From NCBI GenBank assembly GCA_019459485.1, contig JAIBEZ010000112.1:1-64000 (forward strand): a stretch of DNA of 64,000 bases. The letters are read 5' to 3'. A program made the position numbers and the translations under genes. The DNA comes from Prolixibacteraceae bacterium (GTDB lineage: Bacteria > Bacteroidota > Bacteroidia > Bacteroidales > Prolixibacteraceae). Of this stretch, positions 10,083 to 17,698 are shown one piece after another. The notes under the pieces were generated by a model. That model did no database searches and was not told the origin of the DNA. It worked only from the letters and a program-made list of their open reading frames with translations. How positions within the stretch are numbered: position 1 is the first letter of the stretch; the number at the start of each line of letters is the position of its first letter.

Positions 10083-10937
10083 ATGGTAAAATCGGAAATT
10101 ATTCAGATATCGGATGACTTGTTCCTGAAACTGGGAAAATTGATCACGGAAAGGTATGGGATAAAAATGTCCATCGAGAAGAAGGTCATGTTTCAGAGTC
10201 GGATGCAAAAACGTTTGCGCGAACTGAACATGTTTTCATTTGATGAATATGCCGGCAAATTATTGAATGCAAATGGCGGAACGGAAGAATTTTCGGTAAT
10301 GGCCGATCTTATATCGACCAACAAAACAGAATTTTTCAGGGAAAGGGCGCATTTCGATTTTCTGACAGATCTTGTGCTTCCTCAATTTCAGAAACAAATG
10401 CCGAATTACAGAATTCCACAAATGAATATCTGGAGTGCGGGTTGTTCAAGTGGCCAGGAGGCATATTCAATAGCAATCACAATAGAGGAATTTATCCGTT
10501 CTTCAGGATTTAATCTGAGCTTTTTTATTACCGCAACCGACATTTCGACCCGGATGCTTAAAGCGGCCAAAGAAGCCATTTACCCGATGGGGCAGGTTGA
10601 TGATATTTCATTGGATTGGAAACGAAAATATTTTTTGAAAAGCAAGAGCCTGAACGATCAGAAAGTGCGGCTTGCAAAAGAAATCCGCGATAAGGTTCGT
10701 TTTGCATATCTAAATTTAATGGACGATTCGTATGAGCTGAACGTTGATTTCAATGTCGTTTTTCTGCGGAATACATTGATTTATTTTGAACCCGCTGTTC
10801 AGGTTAAAATATTGGCAAAGGTGTTGGACCGATTGGTTGACGGCGGTTTTTTATTTATCGGGCATTCTGAATCGCTTATTAATATGAATCTGCCGATCAG
10901 ATCGATTGCCCCAAGTGTTTATGTAAAAAAAATATGA
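10083..10937 (+). CDS. cheR: Chemotaxis methyltransferase CheR
   Basis: CheR pattern NKTEFFRE, WSAGCSSGQEAYSIA, VVFLRNTLIYF. Confidence 0.93.
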   Translation: MVKSEIIQISDDLFLKLGKLITERYGIKMSIEKKVMFQSRMQKRLRELNMFSFDEYAGKLLNANGGTEEFSVMADLISTNKTEFFRERAHFDFLTDLVLPQFQKQMPNYRIPQMNIWSAGCSSGQEAYSIAITIEEFIRSSGFNLSFFITATDISTRMLKAAKEAIYPMGQVDDISLDWKRKYFLKSKSLNDQKVRLAKEIRDKVRFAYLNLMDDSYELNVDFNVVFLRNTLIYFEPAVQVKILAKVLDRLVDGGFLFIGHSESLINMNLPIRSIAPSVYVKKI

Positions 10938-10941
10938 GGTT

Positions 10942-11829
10942 ATGAATAATTTCGAGAATAAAAGTGACAATGAATTGGAAGATTGCAGAAAGCAGCTTTC
11001 CCGGCTTCAAGCTGAAAATGATGAATTAATTAGGAATCTTCACAACGTAAACGAAAAACTTCGGGATTCAGAGCGGCTGAAAGGCCATTTTATCAGCAAT
11101 ATAACGAACGAAATCATCAATCCGTTTGCAAGTATTCTTGGTTTGGCCGGAAACATTCAGCAGCTTAAAGAAGGCGAAATTACACTGGCTCACCGGATGG
11201 CTGAATTAATTTTCGAAGAATCCTTTCACCTCGATTTTCAGTTGAAAAATATCTTTGCAGCAGCGCTTATTGAAGCAGGCAAGGACGAACTTAAAATAAC
11301 AAGGTTCAGTTTAAAAGATTTAGGCGATCAGCTTATTCATTATTTTAGGGTACTGCTTCAAAAAAAGCAAATCCGCCTTTCGGTTGGTTTTACCAATGCA
11401 GCCGATTCTGATGAGGCAATCATGTTCTCGTCGGATAGGGAAAAACTGGATTTAATATTGAAGAATCTGGTTAGCAATGCCATTAAATTCAGCAACGAAG
11501 GTTCATCTATTGATGTTGAATTCAATAACGGGAACGGAATACTTTCGGTGGAAGTTTCTGATTTCGGAAAAGGCGTATATCCGGAATTCCGTAAATTAAT
11601 TTTTGACCGCTTTAAGCAGTTAGACGAAAAAATAAACTCAATCAATACAGGACATGGGCTGGGCTTGTCGATTGTTTTGGCTTATGCTGATTTGTTCGGC
11701 GGAAAAGTGAGCCTGAGCGATAATTTTAAAGGTGGCATCAGGGTAAGTATTTCAATTCCTGAATCTGCTGAAACAAACGATTGGGACGATCTGGAAGGAT
11801 TTTTACTTGATTCGGAAACGAGCTACTAA
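10942..11829 (+). CDS. Histidine-kinase-like protein with degenerate H-box
   Basis: HisKA-like coiled coil NITNEIINPFAS plus intact HATPase boxes (LVSNAIKFS, DFGKG, GHGLGLS). Confidence 0.85.
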   Translation: MNNFENKSDNELEDCRKQLSRLQAENDELIRNLHNVNEKLRDSERLKGHFISNITNEIINPFASILGLAGNIQQLKEGEITLAHRMAELIFEESFHLDFQLKNIFAAALIEAGKDELKITRFSLKDLGDQLIHYFRVLLQKKQIRLSVGFTNAADSDEAIMFSSDREKLDLILKNLVSNAIKFSNEGSSIDVEFNNGNGILSVEVSDFGKGVYPEFRKLIFDRFKQLDEKINSINTGHGLGLSIVLAYADLFGGKVSLSDNFKGGIRVSISIPESAETNDWDDLEGFLLDSETSY

Positions 11830-12317
11830 TGAGCAAAATCAGGCAAACGAGCCATTTTCTCCATCCTTCAACGATATGGGCCAGCAAGGAACCGCAATGG
11901 GTGACAACCATTCTCGGATCGTGTGTTTCGGTATGTTTGTTTGACAAGAGAACGTGTATCGGCGGGATCAATCATTTTATGCTTCCATACTGGAATGGTG
12001 AAGGATTGGAATCGCCGCGTTACGGAAGTGTGGCAATTGCCCAATTATTTCAAAAAATGCTTGAGTTTGGTGTTAAGAAAGAAGATATGGTATGTAAAAT
12101 TTTTGGAGGGGCAGAAATGCTGGCCGAGCAGGTATCCGTTTTTAATGTTGGGCGAAGAAATATCGAATTGGCAAAGAAGTTAATTTTAGAATTGGGAATT
12201 CCGGTGGCGGGTTCGAGTATAGGAGGAAAATTGGGCCGGAAAATTCATTTTAATACCGGAACTGGTGAGGTACTGCAAAAGTACCTGTTTAAAAACAATC
12301 AAAATGAAGCCAAATGA
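11829..12317 (+). CDS. cheD: Chemoreceptor glutamine deamidase CheD
   Basis: TILGSCVSVCLFD...GGINHFMLP catalytic Cys/His. Confidence 0.92.
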   Translation: MSKIRQTSHFLHPSTIWASKEPQWVTTILGSCVSVCLFDKRTCIGGINHFMLPYWNGEGLESPRYGSVAIAQLFQKMLEFGVKKEDMVCKIFGGAEMLAEQVSVFNVGRRNIELAKKLILELGIPVAGSSIGGKLGRKIHFNTGTGEVLQKYLFKNNQNEAK

Positions 12318-13372
12318 ACAGGAAGATTAAAGTTTTAGTGGTAGATGATTCGGCTGTCGTGCGAGATACATTGACTCAGATTTTAGAACAGGATTCGGAT
12401 ATAATTGTGACAGGCAATGCCTCTGATCCGTATGAAGCGGTAAAAAAAATAGCTGAAAATCTTCCTGATGTAATTACCCTCGACATTGAAATGCCCCGTA
12501 TGGACGGGCTTACTTTTCTGGCTAAATTGATGAAACAGCATCCTATTCCGGTGGTCGTTATATCATCGATGGCTGATGAAGGTTCAGAAAAAGGAATTCG
12601 CGCACTTAAACTTGGTGCCAGCGAGATAATTACCAAACCTAAGCTTTCGACAAACGAGCAGATGGAGGAATACAGTATCCGGGTTACAGATGCTGTGAAG
12701 GCCGCGGCCATGACAGAATGTGTCAGGCTGAAGACTTTAAAAGAAACTTTAAGTGATTCCGTTCATTATATTGATAAAGAAGTATTTGCGCCTGCTTTAA
12801 ATAAGAATTCAAATAAATTTATTTTAATTGGCGCATCAACCGGAGGAACGGAGGTTATATCGAAAATTCTAAAAAATCTAAGAACCGATCTGCCTGGTAT
12901 TCTCATCGTTCAGCACATGCCCGGAGAATTTACGGGAGCCTTTGCCAAACGATTGAATCAGGAGTGCAAACTAAATGTGAAGGAGGCAGAACAGGGAGAC
13001 ATCGTGCAACAGGGGAGTGTTTATATTGCAAATGGATACAATCATTTACTTTTGGTAAAAGAGAACGGGCAGTATAAATGCAAGCTGGAGATGGGACCAT
13101 TGGTCAACCGGCATCGCCCTTCTGTTGAAGTTTTGTTTCATTCGGCAAGCAATTTTCCGGCAAAAAATATTATTGCCATAATTCTCACAGGAATGGGATC
13201 TGATGGTGCAAAAGGTTTGCTCGAACTGCATGAAGCCGGCGCCATGACCATTGCACAGGATGAAAAATCGGCGGTAATTTTTGGGATGCCAAAAGAAGCG
13301 ATCAGGTTAAATGCCGCAAAACTGATTGTGAATCCGGAAGAACTGATTAATTGGTTAAATACGGCTTTTTAG
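12314..13372 (+). CDS. cheB: Chemotaxis methylesterase CheB
   Basis: receiver domain plus GASTGGTEVI, QHMPGEFTGAFAKRLN, LTGMGSDGAKGL. Confidence 0.95.
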   Translation: MNRKIKVLVVDDSAVVRDTLTQILEQDSDIIVTGNASDPYEAVKKIAENLPDVITLDIEMPRMDGLTFLAKLMKQHPIPVVVISSMADEGSEKGIRALKLGASEIITKPKLSTNEQMEEYSIRVTDAVKAAAMTECVRLKTLKETLSDSVHYIDKEVFAPALNKNSNKFILIGASTGGTEVISKILKNLRTDLPGILIVQHMPGEFTGAFAKRLNQECKLNVKEAEQGDIVQQGSVYIANGYNHLLLVKENGQYKCKLEMGPLVNRHRPSVEVLFHSASNFPAKNIIAIILTGMGSDGAKGLLELHEAGAMTIAQDEKSAVIFGMPKEAIRLNAAKLIVNPEELINWLNTAF

Positions 13373-13375
13373 TTT

Positions 13376-14959
13376 ATGAAAGAAAATACACAGCCTTCAA
13401 AAGTTCTGATTGTTGACGATGTTCAACTAAACCTTGACCTGATGAAAGATATACTTTCGGAGCAGGGTTATATGATCGCTACAGCAAAAAATGGAAAATC
13501 GGCCATTGCAAAAGCGAAAGCACATAAATTTGATTTGATTTTACTCGATATTGTGCTACCTGATATTGATGGATTTGAAGTTTGTCAGCACCTGAAATCC
13601 AATCCTCAAACACAGGATATTCCCATTATTTTCTTGACCGCAAAAAAAGAAAAAGACAGTATTATAAAAGGATTTCAGCTTGGGGCTGTCGATTATATCC
13701 CTAAACCGTTTAGTAAAGAGGAACTTCTGGCGAGGGTAAATTTGCATCTTACCCTTCGCAAAACGCAGGATGAGCTTATCCATTCCAAAGAATTGGCCGA
13801 AGCTCATGCAAATGCAAAGGCTAATTTTTTAGCCAACATGTCGCACGAAATAAGGACACCGATGAACGGAATTGTCGGTATGGTCGATATTCTGAAAAGA
13901 ACACAACTTACCGGCGAACAATCTGAATATCTGGATATTATTGAAATTTCATGCGCTAATTTGTTGTCAATTATCAACGATGTTCTTGATTTTTCGAAAA
14001 TTGAAGCTGGTCAGATCACCTTCGAAAATATTCGCTTCAATTTAAGCGCTGAGGTGAATGAAGTGATAAAATTGCTCAAATACAAAGCCAATCAGAAAGA
14101 GCTGGAATTTAGCTGCACGTTGTCCCCTGATATTCCTCAAATGTTGGTAGGTGATCCACTCCGTTTAAAGCAGGTATTGATCAATCTGTGCAATAACTCA
14201 ATTAAATTTACCTCCGCCGGATTTGTAAAAATAAAAGTTGAGACAATCAGCTGCAACGAAGATAAAATCAATCTAAGATTTGAAGTTCAGGATACCGGAA
14301 TAGGAATTTCACCTGAAAATCAATTGAAACTGTTTAAATCATTCTCACAGGCTGATGTTTCAACTACCCGGAAATTCGGAGGAACAGGGTTGGGACTTGC
14401 TATTTCGAAGAACCTGGTTCAGCTCATGAACGGGAATGTCGGAATTGTCAGTGAAGAAGGAAATGGGGCTATTTTCTATTTTAATTGCGAGTTTGGCGTA
14501 TCGCAGCAGGGTGTAAATCTTCTTTCAGACAAGGAACCTGACCCGTCAGAAATAACTGTTAAAAAACTTAAAATTCTTTTGGCTGAAGACAACGTAGTTA
14601 TCCAAAAAGTCGCTACCTTAAATCTGGAAAAACTGGGCCACTCGGTTAGTATTGCTGCCGATGGTATTAAGGCTGTTGAAATGTTTCAAAATGAGGTATT
14701 TGACATGATTTTTATGGACATTCAAATGCCTGAAATGGATGGGGTAGAGGCAACGGTGATCATTCGTGAATGGGAGCAAAATCACAATGTTGGGAACCGC
14801 ATCCCAATTGTTGCCATGACGGCCAATACGATGCGAAGCGATAAAGATCTGTTTACCTCGGCGGGAATGGATGATTATTTGGGTAAACCTTTTAATAATT
14901 CGGAATTAGTTCGTGTGATTGAACGTATTAACCAACAATTGGAGCGTAGAAATATTTAA
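13376..14959 (+). CDS. Hybrid receiver-kinase-receiver protein
   Basis: N-terminal receiver, H-box ANMSHEIRTPMNG, HATPase, C-terminal receiver. Confidence 0.92.
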   Translation: MKENTQPSKVLIVDDVQLNLDLMKDILSEQGYMIATAKNGKSAIAKAKAHKFDLILLDIVLPDIDGFEVCQHLKSNPQTQDIPIIFLTAKKEKDSIIKGFQLGAVDYIPKPFSKEELLARVNLHLTLRKTQDELIHSKELAEAHANAKANFLANMSHEIRTPMNGIVGMVDILKRTQLTGEQSEYLDIIEISCANLLSIINDVLDFSKIEAGQITFENIRFNLSAEVNEVIKLLKYKANQKELEFSCTLSPDIPQMLVGDPLRLKQVLINLCNNSIKFTSAGFVKIKVETISCNEDKINLRFEVQDTGIGISPENQLKLFKSFSQADVSTTRKFGGTGLGLAISKNLVQLMNGNVGIVSEEGNGAIFYFNCEFGVSQQGVNLLSDKEPDPSEITVKKLKILLAEDNVVIQKVATLNLEKLGHSVSIAADGIKAVEMFQNEVFDMIFMDIQMPEMDGVEATVIIREWEQNHNVGNRIPIVAMTANTMRSDKDLFTSAGMDDYLGKPFNNSELVRVIERINQQLERRNI

Positions 14960-14978
14960 AAGCTTTAAAACAGACAAA

Positions 14979-15383
14979 ATGGATTATAATGACAACAGTT
15001 ATTTGTGGGATGGGAAAACAGTTTTGATCGTTGAAGACAATGAAACGAGTAATATTTATTTTGAAGCTGCCCTCCGGAAAACAAAATCTCAACTAATATG
15101 GGCAAAAAATGGCCTTGATGCAGTTGAAATTGTTAGAAACAACCACGTCGATTTGATTTTGATGGACATCAATATGCCCAAAATGGATGGAATTGAAGCC
15201 ACCCGAATTATTAAAACCGAATTTCCGTCTATCATTATTGTCGTTCAAACTGCTTTTGTCCTTTCAGGTGAGGAAAAGTTATGCATGGAAGCCGGATGCG
15301 ACGAATTTATCACAAAACCAATTCGCCTGAAATATCTTCTTGATACCATCGATCATTATTTGGCCACAGTCAAAGAGAAATAA
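14979..15383 (+). CDS. Response regulator (receiver only)
   Basis: LIVEDNETS, LILMDINMPKMDG, ITKPIR; start chosen at 14979. Confidence 0.85.
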   Translation: MDYNDNSYLWDGKTVLIVEDNETSNIYFEAALRKTKSQLIWAKNGLDAVEIVRNNHVDLILMDINMPKMDGIEATRIIKTEFPSIIIVVQTAFVLSGEEKLCMEAGCDEFITKPIRLKYLLDTIDHYLATVKEK

Positions 15384-16567
15384 GCGCCAAATTGTGTCTC
15401 TTTATCAGGATCAACCAATGAAACAAAACCGGAACTTAGCTTCCCGTTTCTCATTTTTATTGGTTTTTCCAGAGTCATGTTATCAGCGAATCTCATGAAT
15501 TCGCCGCGGGAACCGTAAAAAAGCGCAAATTTTCCTGTTGTGCCACTATGAGTTTTCTTTTCAATTTGTGTTGTCAAAATCCCCATGTTCATCCTGCTGT
15601 TTATTTCTATGCAAGGCTGAATTTTCAATCCTTCTTTTTCTCGGTATATCATTGCGTCGATTCCTAAAAAACCACTGTGCAGTTTCGCATACACCGAGTT
15701 TTTCAGTGATTCTTTCAGCAACAGAGCCGTCGCACCGATTTTTGTCTCTATCTCCACGCTAATTACCTGAACGATTTCCGGGTGGATTAAAGTACTTTGA
15801 TACTGCCCATTCGAGTTGGTTTCGAAAACTGAAAATCCTAAATACTCAGGTTCATTGTTACTGATTTTAAACTGAAATGAAAAATCCAGTACTTTATCCA
15901 GAAAAGGCTCAGCGATAAGATATTTTTGCTGATTTAAAATTCCTGAAATCCATTGCTTATTTGATGTATTGAGTGTTGGTTTGCGGATAATCTGGATTCC
16001 TCGTCCGGAGGAACTCATGGGCGCTTTCAGAACCAGCGGAATATGCTTTTTCAGAAGTTTTTCAATTTCCTCAATGCTGTTGGCTTTTGTTCCGATCAGT
16101 TCCTGATCGACGAAAAATTCTTTGGGGTTTTGTTCCAGAAAGTCAGTCAGAAAATGCAGGGACGTAATTCGTTCAAACAATGTTTTGTGATCTTCCTTCC
16201 AGATATATACAGGACTTTCACGAAATTTGTGCGAACATTTTTCTTTCAGTTCTTTCAGGTAGAAGTGGGCAGCCGGACTCCAGCCCCAGGGGTAAATCGA
16301 TCCAATTGTTTCAGTTTTTCCTGAAATCAGTTCTTTCAGGGAACAAAATTCAGGCATTTCAAATCCTGCATCGGTTAATTTCAGTATGAATTCTTTGGAT
16401 GGCATTTTCTCAGTTAAAACGAAATCCCGCGATTTGCCGAAAACAAAAGGTAAAACAGAACAATCACGCTCAAATTCGCGCAGCAAGCGGGGCGGCATGT
16501 AGCTAAACGATCCGTTGGCAACTGCTAATTCGCAGGTTGGATTAAAATAGAAAACATCAGGAGCCAT
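15356..16567 (-). CDS. Hypothetical protein with ATP-grasp-like features
   Basis: 403 aa; PLVLKAPMSSSGRGIQIIRK ... EPFLDKVLDFSFQFKI ... QPCIEINSRMNMG. Confidence 0.55.
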   Translation of the reverse strand: MAPDVFYFNPTCELAVANGSFSYMPPRLLREFERDCSVLPFVFGKSRDFVLTEKMPSKEFILKLTDAGFEMPEFCSLKELISGKTETIGSIYPWGWSPAAHFYLKELKEKCSHKFRESPVYIWKEDHKTLFERITSLHFLTDFLEQNPKEFFVDQELIGTKANSIEEIEKLLKKHIPLVLKAPMSSSGRGIQIIRKPTLNTSNKQWISGILNQQKYLIAEPFLDKVLDFSFQFKISNNEPEYLGFSVFETNSNGQYQSTLIHPEIVQVISVEIETKIGATALLLKESLKNSVYAKLHSGFLGIDAMIYREKEGLKIQPCIEINSRMNMGILTTQIEKKTHSGTTGKFALFYGSRGEFMRFADNMTLEKPIKMRNGKLSSGFVSLVDPDKETQFGAYFSLTVAK

Positions 16568-16650
16568 GCAAAAAAATTGAATGAAGTGACAAATATAGAT
16601 TCTGAAACGATGCTTTTTGATGATTTAACGAAAAATAAACAACAAATTGC

Positions 16651-16680
16651 TTTGATTTGTCGATTTTGAATATACATTTG
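16651..16680 (+). promoter_or_regulatory. Bacteroidota-type promoter (-33 TTTG, -7 TACATTTG) for sulfite reductase operon leader
   Basis: TTTG 16651-16654, N18, TACATTTG 16673-16680; matches TTTG/TAnnTTTG consensus. Confidence 0.6.
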
Positions 16681-16718
16681 CAGAATCAAAATAATAACAG
16701 ACCGTAAAGTGTTTTTCT

Positions 16719-16820
16719 ATGTGTAATTTTTCTTCTGAAATAGCAAAAATGAATTCTGCCAGCAACATGGATATGTGTATGTGGTTAAATTCTCAATTTC
16801 AGAAGATAGAAAAATTGTAG
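16719..16820 (+). CDS. Putative 33-aa leader peptide MCNFSSEIAKMNSASNMDMCMWLNSQFQKIEKL
   Basis: Short ORF between promoter and intrinsic terminator; 5 Met and 2 Cys with M-D-M-C-M-W cluster. Confidence 0.6.
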   Translation: MCNFSSEIAKMNSASNMDMCMWLNSQFQKIEKL

Positions 16821-16877
16821 GTGGATTTTACAATGATATTTACAAGCTCTTCTGGAATCCGGAAGAGCTTTTTTTTT
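16731..16877 (+). promoter_or_regulatory. Putative ribosome-mediated transcription attenuator
   Basis: Seg1 TCTTCTGAAAT 16731-16741 pairs with seg2 ATTTCAGAAGA 16796-16806; seg2 pairs with seg3 TCTTCTGGAAT 16848-16858; seg3 pairs with seg4 CCGGAAGAGCT 16859-16869 then T8. Confidence 0.7.
16845..16877 (+). terminator. Intrinsic terminator in 5' leader
   Basis: AGCTCTTCTGG-AAT-CCGGAAGAGCT followed by TTTTTTTT. Confidence 0.85.
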
Positions 16878-16895
16878 ACAATAAGTTAATAATAA

Positions 16896-17126
16896 ATGGC
16901 AGAGAAATCATACAGGAGCATAGCTAAATCGGTATCGTGGCGCACGATCGGAACACTTGATACCATTCTGATTTCGATGCTTATTACCGGAAAACTCGAC
17001 TTGGCTCTTGCAATCGGAGGGGTGGAAGTATTTACCAAAATGATACTTTACTATTTGCATGAAAGAACCTGGAACAGAATAAAATTCGGGCGTATTAAAA
17101 ATACTGGAAGTGATTATCAGATTTAA
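16896..17126 (+). CDS. DUF2061 small membrane protein
   Basis: 76 aa; SYRSIAKSVSWRTIGTLDTILISMLITG...HERTWNRI pattern of DUF2061. Confidence 0.8.
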   Translation: MAEKSYRSIAKSVSWRTIGTLDTILISMLITGKLDLALAIGGVEVFTKMILYYLHERTWNRIKFGRIKNTGSDYQI

Positions 17127-17139
17127 TACAACTAAAGTA

Positions 17140-17622
17140 ATGACGAAGAACTATTTGCCCATATCAATTGATATTTCTGATGGAAAAATACTGATAATTG
17201 GAGGCGGACACAGTGCATTGAAGAAAATCAGGATTTTACAGCGTTTTGATGCGAACCTTGAAGTTGTTGCCGAAAACATCATTGACGAGATTCTTGCAAG
17301 TGGAATTACCTGTTTCCAAAAACGATACGAAAAGAGTGATCTGAAAGGCTACCTGATGCTTTATTCGTGTACCAACAACGAAGAACTCGACCGGCAGATT
17401 GCACTTGACGGGAGGGAAGCAGGTGTTTTAGTCAACATTCACGACAAGCCTTCGCTTTGCCAGTTTGTTTCACCAGCTATCTATAAAGATGGAAATATTA
17501 ATGTTGCAGTAAGCTCAAATGCCCAGGACGTTTATGAATCCATCCGTTTACGCAATCTGATTCAGGAATATTTGGAAAAGGAAAAAGAAGGAAAAAGAAG
17601 GAACAGGCAAGGGCACAGGTAA
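17140..17622 (+). CDS. Siroheme synthase N-terminal-like (precorrin-2 dehydrogenase)
   Basis: YLPISIDISDGKILIIGGGHSALKKIRIL Rossmann motif; start chosen at 17140. Confidence 0.85.
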   Translation: MTKNYLPISIDISDGKILIIGGGHSALKKIRILQRFDANLEVVAENIIDEILASGITCFQKRYEKSDLKGYLMLYSCTNNEELDRQIALDGREAGVLVNIHDKPSLCQFVSPAIYKDGNINVAVSSNAQDVYESIRLRNLIQEYLEKEKEGKRRNRQGHR

Positions 17623-17698
17623 AGGCTCAGGCTTGGCGGAAGTGATCAGTTAGGCATAACCTGGAACTTGAAACTTGAAACCAAAAAACTCAATATTT

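Noticed and set aside
16685-16880. SAM riboswitch as explanation of the leader terminator
   Set aside because: I do not see a recognisable SAM-I/SAM-II core; the short ORF with precise alternative pairings explains the region better, but an Rfam scan would be needed to exclude a riboswitch
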